From NCBI RefSeq assembly GCF_020172085.1, contig NZ_JAIVAT010000007.1:496001-560000 (forward strand): a stretch of DNA of 64,000 nt, given 5' to 3'. The position numbers and the translations under genes are program-made. Source of the stretch: Rossellomorea aquimaris (GTDB taxonomy: Bacteria > Bacillota > Bacilli > Bacillales > Bacillaceae_B). The notes under the pieces were generated by a model. That model made no database searches. It was not told the DNA's origin and was given only the letters and a program-made list of their open reading frames with translations. Each line of letters begins with the position of its first letter. Within the stretch, counting starts at the first letter, position 1. This document shows, in pieces, positions 27,948 through 36,827 of this stretch.

Positions 27948-28772
27948 CTATTTATTGATAGTTTTCTGATGCTCATAACAATAAATTTCCCCCTTAAAAG
28001 TATGTTTCGCTAAACAATACGCCCTAACCTTATCAGAAACAGGCTTATTGCAAACTGCACAAGTAGAACGTGAACTGGTCTTCTGTTCAGTTTCATTCAA
28101 TACTCGCTTATGTTCTTCTCTAACTTTTAGGTCATTAATATTTGCATTTAAGAAATCTTGATAAATAGACGACATATCACTCTCATTTAAATAAGGTTCT
28201 GTATGCTGGATTTTCAAGACTGATTCCTTCCGATGGATAAACTCCGACAACTCTATGTCATACACAATCAATTCGTTAGAAGCGATTTTACGGTAATCCA
28301 AATCCACTTTAAATGTAGAGCGCTTTGTAAAAGAAACTATGGAAATAAATAAATCATGGTACCTCTCATCAATAAATGAAGAGAGTGCTTTAATGTGTCC
28401 ATAGTTCTGTATAAAAGGATTCATCATTTTGAATTTACCATTGACCAGCCATGTACTTCGATCTTTCCCGCCATAAATGGTACCCTGATAGTTTTTCGTT
28501 TCAATAGTAAAGATCGCGTATGGAGTGATCACCACATGGTCAATTTGTGAATAGCCGGACTTCGCTTTTGGATTGGGTATAAGGAGATCGCTTAGGTGGC
28601 GGTAAGACTTGGGCAGTTGATCTAGTTGGATATCAATTTTGTATTCTCCTAGTTCTCCTTTTCTTGTGGCGATTTGTTCATTCGTTCTTTTAAGTTTTGG
28701 TGGTGAAATACTAGTAGCTTGTTTTGGTTTTGGCTCACTCTTCTTCTTTAAAAAATTTAGGAACAATAGCAT
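27948..28772 (-). CDS. NERD-domain protein with C-terminal zinc-finger-like tail
   Basis: The protein has 274 residues. A short hydrophobic N-terminus is followed by the nuclease-related NERD domain (about 40-150): GELGEYKI, SGYSQIDHVVIT, and IETKNYQG, the usual acidic/Lys core of this PD-(D/E)XK-like fold. The tail contains CAVCNKPVS and a later cysteine/histidine pair (CLAKH, CYEH), resembling a small zinc ribbon. NERD proteins are thought to act in DNA processing, but the substrate is unknown. AAGGAGA precedes the start. It marks the left edge of the accessory region. Confidence 0.8.
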   Translation of the reverse strand: MLLFLNFLKKKSEPKPKQATSISPPKLKRTNEQIATRKGELGEYKIDIQLDQLPKSYRHLSDLLIPNPKAKSGYSQIDHVVITPYAIFTIETKNYQGTIYGGKDRSTWLVNGKFKMMNPFIQNYGHIKALSSFIDERYHDLFISIVSFTKRSTFKVDLDYRKIASNELIVYDIELSEFIHRKESVLKIQHTEPYLNESDMSSIYQDFLNANINDLKVREEHKRVLNETEQKTSSRSTCAVCNKPVSDKVRAYCLAKHTFKGEIYCYEHQKTINK

Positions 28773-28910
28773 GAATTTCTCCTTGGTGGTTTGATATTGT
28801 TATTATCGTATTTATTTGTGAAAACTTGAGCCGTGTCAGGTAGGATAAAGCAGACCATTAACTTCACAAAAGCTATGATCTTCGCAAATAACATTCTAAT
28901 TTGAAAAACA

Positions 28911-28958
28911 AAGGTCCGTCCCTAAACCTATTCAAAGGTTCTCAGGGACGGACCTTTT
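28911..28958. terminator. Bidirectional hairpin, REP-like core
   Basis: AAGGTCCGTCCCT pairs perfectly with AGGGACGGACCTT across a 19-20 base loop, followed by TTCTT. It lies between two minus-strand genes and probably terminates the upstream one. Confidence 0.75.
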
Positions 28959-28968
28959 CTTATTAAGC

Positions 28969-29583
28969 CTACTCCAAACTCCTCGAATAATGATCCTTTA
29001 CCCAATAAGTCAACGTCCCATCCTGCTCAATACGATAACGCAGATCAGCTTTCTGCAATCCTTCAATCATCAATGGACGTAAATCACTCATTTTTCGATT
29101 ACTTTCTTCTATATAAGTAGAGATTATTTCAGAATGATAGGTTTTGGCATTTGCCGATGACAGCAAATAGTCGACGGCCGCCTGTTTGATGACGTACAGT
29201 TCGATGGTTTTGTCGTGCAGTTCCTGGAATTCCCCAGGAGGATTGAGATCAATGAGCTTCTGATAATTTTGAGTGAGCATCATGTCGGTCTCATTGATGT
29301 CGAGAGTCAGGGATGAAAGATTTCCGTTGGAAGCATTGATCTTTGTCATCAGCTGTTTGAAGCTTTGATCGCTGGAGCTGAAATATTGCTCTCTCTCCTG
29401 TAGATAGTTTCGTATTTTTTGTTCCTGCTGTACCGTGATTTCGTTGTAAATCTTCATTGGTAAGCCGCTGGCGAACAACGCAAGGAGGATAAATCCGATT
29501 ACTCCCCATGACCATTTGGGAGCTTTCTTGTTTTTGGGTCTATACCGATCGTCATTCCAGTAGTCTCTTTCTGCTATGGGCAT
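28969..29583 (-). CDS. Membrane-anchored protein of unknown function
   Basis: The protein has 204 residues. A basic N-terminus leads into a membrane segment (about 26-45: GVIGFILLALFASGLPM). A helical, glutamine-rich extracytoplasmic part follows, with a possible coiled coil (about 50-150). The topology suggests a surface sensor or scaffold, but I do not recognise the family. GAGGAACC precedes the ATG. Confidence 0.65.
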   Translation of the reverse strand: MPIAERDYWNDDRYRPKNKKAPKWSWGVIGFILLALFASGLPMKIYNEITVQQEQKIRNYLQEREQYFSSSDQSFKQLMTKINASNGNLSSLTLDINETDMMLTQNYQKLIDLNPPGEFQELHDKTIELYVIKQAAVDYLLSSANAKTYHSEIISTYIEESNRKMSDLRPLMIEGLQKADLRYRIEQDGTLTYWVKDHYSRSLE

Positions 29584-29695
29584 TAATGGTTCCTCGTTTC
29601 GTTCAATACTAGTAAAATACTCCTTTTATGTTACCATAATATTACACATGAAAATGGTTTATAGATATTTTTTTACCTAAAAGGAGGAGGTAATC

Positions 29696-30799
29696 ATGGG
29701 TAAATATTTTGTTCCTACAAAAGGGATAAATTCTTGGAAGGAGTTCTTAGCGGATCCGGAAAAACAATGGAAGCCATCATATTCCGCATATGAATTAGCA
29801 AAGTCTTGGGAAAGTGCTGACAATCTTCCATCCAGTGTAGAAATAGCATTTGCAAATAGTAATATTTCACTTCTTGAAAATGTGAAAGTCTTGTATGGAT
29901 TTCCTGAATACAAAGTTTCACTTCCAGGAGGTGGAGCTTCATCTCAAAATGATCTTTACCTTCTGGCAAACGCGGATGGTGTATTGCTCCCAATAATGGT
30001 TGAAGGAAAAGTGTCAGAACCGTTTGGAGAAGAAGTGAGGGTTTGGAAAGGTGATAATCCAAGTATAGGGAAGATAAATAGATTACGTTCCATTTTGGAA
30101 TTGTTGGGTCTTAATGAAGAAGAGGTATTAAATACAAGGTATCAGTTATTCCATCGGACAGCTTCAGCAGTAATTGAAGCCAAAAACGTTCATGCTCAAC
30201 ATGCGTTAATGCTGGTTCATTCCTTTAATCAACAAGCGAAGTGGTTTGAGGATTACAGGGAGTTTGTGAATCTATTTGGCGTAAAGGCAAAGAAGGATGC
30301 TGTTGTAGGGCCAGTTAATGTAAATGGAGTTCAATTGTATTTTGGATGGGTGACTGAACAGGTCCCATTGAAGTCAAAAGAATATTATTATAGCTTGTTT
30401 AAGACAGAGAAAGCAATTGCTTTGGCAGAGGAAGTAGATCATTACTTATACGAAAAGAGTCCTTACAAAGAAGAAGTAGCAGATTATCACGAACGTACTA
30501 ATAATGGTATTCGTACAGATTGTATAGGATATGTAAGCAAAAGATCTCCATATAAATTCGCCACTATTACGTCTGCAAGGAAGGCGTGTTTTGTACTCCA
30601 CCTTGGTAAAAGACGTCATACAGAAACGGCAATGAACATGCAGAAAGAAATTGATAAGATGCTCGGTCATGTATATGAAGAATCGGATAAAGGAAAGCTC
30701 ACGCCGGGTGAAGTGTATATAAGGTTGGAGTGGGTAGATACCTTAGAGCAGATAACTAGATTTATTGATAAGGCGTATAACTTAAGATTGCAAAAGTAA
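29696..30799 (+). CDS. DUF6946-like putative nuclease with C-terminal DUF5655-like domain
   Basis: The protein has 367 residues. In the N-terminal half, NDLYLLANADG followed by IMVEGKVSEPFGE (about 84-113) fits a D...E-x-K arrangement of a restriction-endonuclease-like fold, as in DUF6946. The C-terminal ~120 residues (YEKSPYKEE, FATITSARKACFVLHLG, GHVYEESDKGKLTPGE) look like the DUF5655/predicted transport-associated domain found in many nuclease fusions. AGGAGGAGG precedes the ATG. Its position beside other restriction-type genes supports a defence role, which is an inference. Confidence 0.6.
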   Translation: MGKYFVPTKGINSWKEFLADPEKQWKPSYSAYELAKSWESADNLPSSVEIAFANSNISLLENVKVLYGFPEYKVSLPGGGASSQNDLYLLANADGVLLPIMVEGKVSEPFGEEVRVWKGDNPSIGKINRLRSILELLGLNEEEVLNTRYQLFHRTASAVIEAKNVHAQHALMLVHSFNQQAKWFEDYREFVNLFGVKAKKDAVVGPVNVNGVQLYFGWVTEQVPLKSKEYYYSLFKTEKAIALAEEVDHYLYEKSPYKEEVADYHERTNNGIRTDCIGYVSKRSPYKFATITSARKACFVLHLGKRRHTETAMNMQKEIDKMLGHVYEESDKGKLTPGEVYIRLEWVDTLEQITRFIDKAYNLRLQK

Positions 30800-30826
30800 A
30801 ATAACCTACAATTAGTCATTCAAACA

Positions 30827-30866
30827 AAGCCGCAGCTTACTCCCGACGTAAGCTGCGGCTTTCTCT
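30827..30866. terminator. Bidirectional terminator
   Basis: AAGCCGCAGCTTAC pairs perfectly with GTAAGCTGCGGCTT across TCCCGAC, followed by TCTCTC on plus and TTTG on minus. It overlaps the 3' end of a short minus-strand frame. Confidence 0.85.
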
Positions 30867-31034
30867 CTTAGCTAACTTTATTACTTCTTTCACATCCGAA
30901 CCCCTATATATAGAAGTCCTTCTATTATCATCTGTAAAATATATCTCCCCATAACTATGTTCACGGGTAAAGCCGACAATCATAAAATTGTATGTTTTCT
31001 TCCCTTTTAATAGGATGAATTCTTGTTTCTCGAT
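30837..31034 (-). CDS. Short frame with non-standard start, unknown
   Basis: The open frame encodes about 65 residues (contains FILLKGKKTYNFMIVGF and YFTDDNRRTSIYRGS). It begins in the gap after the HTH gene. No ATG, GTG or TTG is available in frame. An ATC six bases after GGGGGG (31034), or an ATT (31040), are the only plausible starts. It could be translated from a rare start, be part of a decayed gene, or be noise. Codon use looks coding. Confidence 0.35.
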   Translation of the reverse strand: MEKQEFILLKGKKTYNFMIVGFTREHSYGEIYFTDDNRRTSIYRGSDVKEVIKLAKRESRSLRRE

Positions 31035-31061
31035 GGTAATCCCCCCATTTAAACTACCAAG

Positions 31062-31325
31062 TCAATCCTCTTTAAGTTTCTTCTCTTTTTCTATTCTATC
31101 AATTTCCTGAAAGATACGGTCAATACTAATTCCGGTATTATTATGTATGCTGTTCAGTGTAAGTGCACTTGGGATTCTTTTTCCGCGCTCAATCATCCCG
31201 TAGCCTTCCTCTGACATGTGAATAGTCCAGGCAAACTCCGCCTGTGTCATTCCACGTTCATATCTTCCCCGTTTCAATAGTTGTCCCAGTGTCTTCGCAA
31301 AAGGCTTATTTTCTTCTTTTACCAA
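31062..31325 (-). CDS. XRE-family helix-turn-helix regulator
   Basis: The protein has 87 residues and a TTG start with GGGGAG eight bases upstream. The Cro/CI-type helix-turn-helix spans about residues 10-62 (LGQLLKRGRYERGMTQAEFA, then MSEEGYGMIERGKRIPS). The charged tail is short. It is probably a repressor for neighbouring accessory genes, since it is divergent from the MazG-like gene. Confidence 0.8.
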   Translation of the reverse strand: MVKEENKPFAKTLGQLLKRGRYERGMTQAEFAWTIHMSEEGYGMIERGKRIPSALTLNSIHNNTGISIDRIFQEIDRIEKEKKLKED

Positions 31326-31583
31326 AGAATTCTCCCCTTTTTAAACCCATTATCAAATCGGGGGAAAGCACACACCACGAACAGGTGATTGGATTATTGA
31401 AAAATATGTAAAAAAATAAAGAATTATTTTTGCCGCCGTTCATTTCCGAATGAAACACTTATGAAGATGACTAAAAGGAAAATGAAAAAAGTAAGAAATG
31501 GACTGGAGGTACGATCTTTGCGTAATGAACCACTTAATAAAATGTTAAAATATAGGTAATATAATCCATAGGAGGTCACCAAC

Positions 31584-31907
31584 ATGCCGTCCTACAACAA
31601 GTTAGTACGGGATAAAATCCCACAGATTATTGAAAGTAAAGGTAAGGAGTTTTCAACAAAGATCCTCAACGATGAAGACTACATACAGTACTTAAAAGAA
31701 AAAGCTTATGAGGAACTTGATGAATACTGTGCGGCTGAAACGGATGGAGAAGCTGTGGAAGAGCTTGCTGATCTCTTGGAGGTTGTCAGGGCTTTGTCTA
31801 AGCAGCATGGATTTACCATTGAAGAAGTAGAAGCAGTACGGAAAGATAAGGCTGAGAAACGTGGGGGATTTCAGGGGAAGGTGTTCCTGATTGAGGTAAA
31901 GGATTGA
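31584..31907 (+). CDS. MazG/HisE-like nucleotide pyrophosphohydrolase
   Basis: The protein has 107 residues. It begins YNKLVRDKIPQIIESKGK and carries the helical metal-binding pattern EELDEYCAA, then EELADLLEVVRAL (about 41-70), with E-x-x-D-type acidic residues typical of the all-alpha NTP pyrophosphohydrolases. The family removes pyrophosphate from (d)NTPs or phosphoribosyl-ATP. Here, between restriction-type genes, it may be a housecleaning or defence accessory. AGGAGGT precedes the ATG. Confidence 0.82.
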   Translation: MPSYNKLVRDKIPQIIESKGKEFSTKILNDEDYIQYLKEKAYEELDEYCAAETDGEAVEELADLLEVVRALSKQHGFTIEEVEAVRKDKAEKRGGFQGKVFLIEVKD

Positions 31908-31970
31908 TTCATTGGAAGTTCCAACTTACCTATATTATAGGAAGAAATAAATCTCTATGAGTGGTGGAAA

Positions 31971-32840
31971 ATGATGAACAGCTTTGAGCTAAAGGAAAGA
32001 ATTAATAATCTGTCTATATGGAAGAAAGGGGACCAGAGAGCTCCCCATAAACCATTGTTGATCTTGTTTGCGTTGGGGAAGCTTCAAGCAGAAGCAACCA
32101 GATTTATAAGTTATGAGGTTACAAGGGAGAAGTTGACAGAACTGTTGAGGGAATTTGGACCTCTCAGGAAATCCTATTATCCTGAAGAACCATTTGTACG
32201 ATTGAGGAGAGACGGGATATGGATTCTGGATAAAGAAGCAAATGCAAAGAGTCCGAGTAATCGTCAATTGCTGTCTGATGAAGTTGCCGGGGGATTCACC
32301 CCGGAAGTTTATTATCTTTTGAAAAATGATCCCAAGCTGGTCCAGGAGATTGCCCATATTATATTAGATAGTCACTTTCCCGAAACAATCCACCAAGATA
32401 TTCTAGATGCGGTTGGACTGGATTTCACAGTTTATACGAAAAAGAAGAGGGATCCGAAATTCAGGGAGAGGATTTTAAGGGCTTACGGGTACAGTTGTGC
32501 TGTTTGTGGTTATAATGTAAGACTAGCGCATACACTGGTAGGGGTCGAAGCAGCCCATATTAAATGGCATCAAGCTGGTGGTCCGGATACTGAAGAAAAT
32601 GGAATAGCTTTGTGTTCTTTGCACCATAAGCTATTTGATAGGGGAGTCTTTACTTTTACTCCTGAGAGAAGGATGGTAGTTTCTCAGGATGCACATGGGA
32701 GTAATGGGTTTGAAGAGTGGTTGATGAGGTTTAATGGTCAGGCGGTACGTGAGCCAATTCAGTCTTATTATCAGCCTGATCGTTCGTTTATAGATTGGCA
32801 TATCAGTGAAGTGTTTAAAGGCCCACAATATGGTTGTTAA
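31971..32840 (+). CDS. HNH endonuclease with N-terminal phosphorothioate-DNA-binding-type domain (type IV restriction)
   Basis: The protein has 289 residues. The N-terminal ~140 residues resemble the sulfur-binding domain of ScoMcrA/SprMcrA-type enzymes: GDQRAPHKPLLILFALGKL (about 20-38) is the family hallmark, followed by VRLRRDGIWIL. A C-terminal HNH domain (about 170-240) shows CAVCGYN, then VEAAHIKWHQAGG and CSLHHKLFDRG. This architecture cuts DNA carrying phosphorothioate linkages, or in some relatives 5mC. No dnd or ssp modification genes are in the window, which fits a type IV enzyme directed at foreign modified DNA. Start at 31971 or 31974. Confidence 0.8.
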   Translation: MMNSFELKERINNLSIWKKGDQRAPHKPLLILFALGKLQAEATRFISYEVTREKLTELLREFGPLRKSYYPEEPFVRLRRDGIWILDKEANAKSPSNRQLLSDEVAGGFTPEVYYLLKNDPKLVQEIAHIILDSHFPETIHQDILDAVGLDFTVYTKKKRDPKFRERILRAYGYSCAVCGYNVRLAHTLVGVEAAHIKWHQAGGPDTEENGIALCSLHHKLFDRGVFTFTPERRMVVSQDAHGSNGFEEWLMRFNGQAVREPIQSYYQPDRSFIDWHISEVFKGPQYGC

Positions 32841-33318
32841 TTCTTCAATACTGAAAATATGATAAAGAAGAGGCTGTGAATCTTTGTAAAGAAGGCTTCT
32901 CTTGTCATTAATTAAATGGAATGTTATGGAGAAAGAATTGTTCCCATCGGTAAGTGGTTTTCAGCGTAAGATGTATTATTCTCAAGGAGTTTTCAAGTCT
33001 TCTACTCTTGATAAATTCCAAAAATAACTAAATGATAGGAATATACTGTTAGACGAAAGGTTGACGGATATTATATTGAGTTTACTCTGTTAATCGATGA
33101 AATGAAGTATGAATGGGTTATTCCCATAGAATATATTAATAGAGTATATGTTCCTTGTTAATATTTCCGATAAAGCATAAAAACAATCATATTTAATCTA
33201 AAAAAATATTATATTTTTCATATGTAATCTATATTATCAAAATGTATTGGTTGATTTTGATAATAAAATAAACTATTATGTGAATATAAGATATATATTG
33301 ATATAGAGGTGATACATT
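32841..33318. other. AT-rich gap before the GHKL cassette
   Basis: No complete gene is seen in these 478 bases. A stretch near 33048-33161 reads as an open frame of about 37 residues ending at a stop (contains YYIEFTLLIDEMKYEWVIP) without a start, possibly a remnant. The last 130 bases are very AT-rich and probably hold the promoter of the following cassette. GGTGATACATTTTG forms the start region of the first gene. Confidence 0.4.
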
Positions 33319-33546
33319 TTGAGTGATTTAAATAGAGAAAAACATGAAAGATTTAAAAAGATTGCTGAGCAAAGGACAAATAAAATTTTAAAGACACTTA
33401 AGTTGCTGGGAAACTGTGCGAACAAAGGAAATTACAACTACACAGATGAAGAAGTAAGGAAGATTTTCGCAGCAATAGAAAGAGAACTTAAAAATACCAA
33501 GAGTAAATTTCAGGAGGAACAGGAAGAAATCGAATTTAAATTATAA
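33319..33546 (+). CDS. Small helical protein, first gene of a putative defence cassette
   Basis: The protein has 75 residues and a TTG start after GAGGTGAT. It is charged and helical: EKHERFKKIAEQRTNKILK, then LLGNCANKGNYNYTDEEVRKIF (about 30-51) and a Glu/Lys-rich tail. Small proteins of this look accompany large ATPases in several restriction-like loci, but I cannot name the family. It lies 12 bases before the ATPase gene, so co-transcription is near certain. Confidence 0.7.
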   Translation: MSDLNREKHERFKKIAEQRTNKILKTLKLLGNCANKGNYNYTDEEVRKIFAAIERELKNTKSKFQEEQEEIEFKL

Positions 33547-33558
33547 GGGGGAGACTTT

Positions 33559-35901
33559 ATGATAGAAGATTCCGCGATTCAAGTACCAACAAACTGGAGG
33601 TCAAATATTGATCAAGTTGTTGCAGGATATGAAACTGAACCGGCAAAAGGGTTAGTTCATGGTCTTCAAAAAGACGGTCTTCAAAATATGTGGGGAGCAA
33701 AAAACAATAGAAAGGGTACGAATTGGGGTGCTAAATTTCAACTTATAGAAAATGATATGGGCACTTTCCTTGCGATGGAAGATTGGGGAACTACAGGTAT
33801 GACAGGCCCAAATATTCCTATGGATCAAATTAATAGAATGTCAGGTGACTTGCATCCAGATTATAAGTTGGCCCGTTTTTCGGCCATGAATTACTCGGGT
33901 GGTAATGAAGGGGCGGGTCTGTTTGGCCGTGGAAAGTTGCTTTTTTCAGCTGCCTCTAAGGATTATAACTTTTTCTTTGAAACTCTTACAGAAGAAGAAG
34001 GCTACAGAGCGAACTATAAAATGCTGGAAGGAAACATATTGAATGTTGGAAAAGTAGCTTATGAAGGGGAGAGAGCCCACTCCTTTATTAGAGATAACAC
34101 TGGAATTGATCCTATTAATAGAGTCGGAAGTAGAATTATCATTGCTAATCCAAAAGATGAAATTGTTACCGCCATAAAAAATGGTGATTTTAAAAAAGAT
34201 ATTGAAGAGACCTGGTGGAGGATTATATTAAAATATAATGCCACTATTTTAATTGAATATAATGGAATGACAGAGAAAGCAGAAGTTCCTTCTGAATATA
34301 AAGATGCTCTTGAGGAAAAAAATGGATGGAAAGCTTGGAAGAAGTCTTCATTTATGGTCCCTGGTTATTATGAGGTAAAAAGAATTCAGCTGTTTGTTTC
34401 TGAATCTGAAATAAGTGAAGAATTACGTGGTGTATCTTTTTACCGAAGAGATATGAAAATTGGTAAGATCGATTTGGATATACCTGCAAAAATTCAAAAA
34501 AAATACTTTGGTTTCATTGAGGTTGATCGTGATTGGGAAAAAGAATTAGCCGAAAATGAAAATCTCGAACATTATGGCGTTAAAAATAAATCTAAAAAGT
34601 GTTTCCAGAAAATCAAATTCGAAGTAAGCAACGAGCACAAAGCATTTATGGAAGAACTAGGGTTGTTTAAAAAGCAACGAAGTGAAGACGAACGATTAAG
34701 ACAGGAATTAACAGAAATATCACAAGGTTTAGATTCATTTTTAAACACAATGAACATTGATGCTGTTGGCAACAGAGGAACCAAAAAAAACAAAATCGAA
34801 CTTAGCTGGGCAGGAATGGATTTCCCTTCGAACCGTGATAATAAGCAACTGTTCACAGGAGATCAAATTAAGAACATTAAATTCAAGATAAAGAATAATT
34901 TGGGCTCAACTAAAAAGGTGCAATACAAACTAAATGTATTATGCCAAAATCGTGAAGTGAAGAATATAGCTACTAGTATAAAGGATATTCAAGGATCGAC
35001 TGAGGAAACTTTTGGTCCATTTGATTTATTGATTGATGCACCTTTAGTCAAATTTGAAAAGAATATACTTAACCTAGAAGTGGTCTGTGCTGGTAAGCAA
35101 ATAAATAAACAGATACCTTTGTATTATGATTTAACACCTGTGACTGTATCTGGGCATCCTTTCTTGGTGCAAAACTCTAGTATTAGTTTTCCTCATCAAG
35201 AATCCAAGAGGGTTAATACCAATGAAAGCTTGAAGGATATAAAATATACCATTGAAAACAATACAACTGATAAAGCATTCATTGCGTTCCATTTAACTAC
35301 ACACAATGCAGAACAAAGTAATGAGTTAATTGAATCGGTCTATTTGAACAGAGATATCGTGCTAAATGCTTTTGAAAAAATTGAAATTAAATGCCCGGAT
35401 ATCCTTTTTTTACAGGACATTTATGAATCAAAATTAGACAAAGGCAAGGTTGAATTAAGAGCAAGAATAAGTGCAGCACAAGATTTTTCCGCTTATGAAA
35501 CAGCTCAAGAACTTTCGAAAGGATCTAAAATCTCTTTTTACTTTAACCAAGATCCTGAGGGAAGTGGTAGCACGTTCAGTGATTTTAGATCTTTCGCTGA
35601 TGAAAACGGGAAAAGATCTGATGTAAACAATTTAGATGGAAATTGGGTTTTCGACCTTTATATAAAGCATCCGGCCTATGAGCGGGTAATGGAGGATGAA
35701 GAGAATCGAAAAGAATACTTAGCAGAAGAGATGTTGAAGCAGATGGTTCGAGCCCATATTCAGGAAGGGAATTATTCTATTTTAAATGTTGATGGAAATG
35801 AACAGGAGGATAAAGATTTTGAAGAATTGCCTCCGGCTGAGTTGATGCAAAAAATCTACTTCGCTTTAGATAATTTGCAATTTAAAAGATTAAAACTTTA
35901 A
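33559..35901 (+). CDS. GHKL-type ATPase (MORC/MutL/Hsp90-like fold), putative anti-phage protein
   Basis: The protein has 780 residues. The N-terminal ~330 residues carry a plausible GHKL ATP site. Helix GLVHGLQKDGLQNMWGAK (31-48) would be the N-box with Asp39/Asn43, MEDWGTTGMTG (73-83) has the D-x-G element, and GAGLFGRGKLLFSAAS (118-133) fits the glycine-rich lid. The later part (about 440-680) looks like two beta-rich modules with repeated KNNLGSTKKVQY / ENNTTDKAFIAF motifs, followed by a helical tail. The low GC content and its neighbours suggest acquired defence DNA. Known GHKL proteins in restriction-type loci of the MutL/MORC class give precedent. The assignment rests on motifs, not on a search. 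Confidence 0.6.
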   Translation: MIEDSAIQVPTNWRSNIDQVVAGYETEPAKGLVHGLQKDGLQNMWGAKNNRKGTNWGAKFQLIENDMGTFLAMEDWGTTGMTGPNIPMDQINRMSGDLHPDYKLARFSAMNYSGGNEGAGLFGRGKLLFSAASKDYNFFFETLTEEEGYRANYKMLEGNILNVGKVAYEGERAHSFIRDNTGIDPINRVGSRIIIANPKDEIVTAIKNGDFKKDIEETWWRIILKYNATILIEYNGMTEKAEVPSEYKDALEEKNGWKAWKKSSFMVPGYYEVKRIQLFVSESEISEELRGVSFYRRDMKIGKIDLDIPAKIQKKYFGFIEVDRDWEKELAENENLEHYGVKNKSKKCFQKIKFEVSNEHKAFMEELGLFKKQRSEDERLRQELTEISQGLDSFLNTMNIDAVGNRGTKKNKIELSWAGMDFPSNRDNKQLFTGDQIKNIKFKIKNNLGSTKKVQYKLNVLCQNREVKNIATSIKDIQGSTEETFGPFDLLIDAPLVKFEKNILNLEVVCAGKQINKQIPLYYDLTPVTVSGHPFLVQNSSISFPHQESKRVNTNESLKDIKYTIENNTTDKAFIAFHLTTHNAEQSNELIESVYLNRDIVLNAFEKIEIKCPDILFLQDIYESKLDKGKVELRARISAAQDFSAYETAQELSKGSKISFYFNQDPEGSGSTFSDFRSFADENGKRSDVNNLDGNWVFDLYIKHPAYERVMEDEENRKEYLAEEMLKQMVRAHIQEGNYSILNVDGNEQEDKDFEELPPAELMQKIYFALDNLQFKRLKL

Positions 35902-35913
35902 AGGGTGAAAATA

Positions 35914-36696
35914 GTGGCCAAACTGATTAAAAAAATTGATGGAAAAAAGGCGTACTTAGGCCTGCTCACTCCCCAGGAATTAGAAGAATCAAATAAAATG
36001 CAGGAGTATTTGGAAACATTTATTCCTGCATTAGAGGAAAGGTTAAATAACAAGTATAAACAGCGAGTTGTAGCTTATGCCTACGAGTTTGGGACTGAAT
36101 TAAGAAAGCTTGTTGAACAATTTAACATCAAGGGTATCCAAGAAAAAATTTTTTGGGACCAAATAAGAGATTTTGCATCTAATGATGAAGGCCGTCCAAA
36201 AGACAGAGGTAATAGGAAAATTTATGACTATTACTATAAATTGTCTTTTTATCATCTAGAAGATATTCAAAATGTAAACTGGGGCGAGTGGTCACAATTA
36301 TTTGATACTAAAGAAGTAGTCAAGGAAGAGCGGATAATAAAATGGATGGCTATAAAAGCCAAAAATAATAAAATACCAAGGGAACCGTTCAGACTATTTG
36401 TAACGGGGGTAAGGTTGTTTGTCAAAGATAAAGATACCTTAGTGTTTAGTGATAAACAGCTATTTGAGAAATATGACATGATATTTGGGCTTACATCTTT
36501 ATATTTAGAACTGTACGAGAAATTCTTCACTAAGCAAAACAGGCAGCCAACTGAAGCAAGGTTGAAGCAAAAGAAAAAGTACCAAGAAAAGTACTTTAAA
36601 GAAGCTTTCTTGCATAGAAGAAAAGAGAAAGGGGCAAGCCTAAAGAGTATAAGTGAAAATGTTTTCAAGAAAGTTTATTTACTAAATGAAGAGTAA
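35914..36696 (+). CDS. Basic helical protein, third gene of the GHKL cassette
   Basis: The protein has 260 residues from the GTG at 35914 (AAGGGTG six bases upstream; a GTG at 35905 overlaps the RBS). It is rich in Lys/Glu/Tyr and predicted helical. Recognisable stretches are GKKAYLGLLTPQE near the start, DEGRPKDRGNRKIYDYYYK in the middle and a strongly basic C-terminus (RLKQKKKYQEKY, HRRKEKGAS) suggesting nucleic-acid contact. No family is recognised. It starts 12 bases after the ATPase, completing a compact three-gene unit. Confidence 0.65.
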   Translation: MAKLIKKIDGKKAYLGLLTPQELEESNKMQEYLETFIPALEERLNNKYKQRVVAYAYEFGTELRKLVEQFNIKGIQEKIFWDQIRDFASNDEGRPKDRGNRKIYDYYYKLSFYHLEDIQNVNWGEWSQLFDTKEVVKEERIIKWMAIKAKNNKIPREPFRLFVTGVRLFVKDKDTLVFSDKQLFEKYDMIFGLTSLYLELYEKFFTKQNRQPTEARLKQKKKYQEKYFKEAFLHRRKEKGASLKSISENVFKKVYLLNEE

Positions 36697-36737
36697 ATTC
36701 ATAAAGTATCTTCACTAAAATATGTTTTCTTAAATAA

Positions 36738-36774
36738 CTAAAGGCCTATACCCTTAAGGGGCATAGGCCTTTAG
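36738..36774. terminator. Terminator-like hairpin after the GHKL cassette
   Basis: CTAAAGGCCTAT pairs with ATAGGCCTTTAG around CCCTTAAGGGG. The stem is near-perfect, but the T-run is weak. Confidence 0.7.
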
Positions 36775-36827
36775 TACGCGCTATAGAAGTGAAGCTACCG
36801 GTAAAGAAAAAATGCAATATCAAAAAA

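Noticed and set aside
31971-36696. Dnd/Ssp phosphorothioation system
   Set aside because: None of the proteins resemble the DndACDE or SspBCD enzymes. Only the restriction-like reader with its HNH domain is present.
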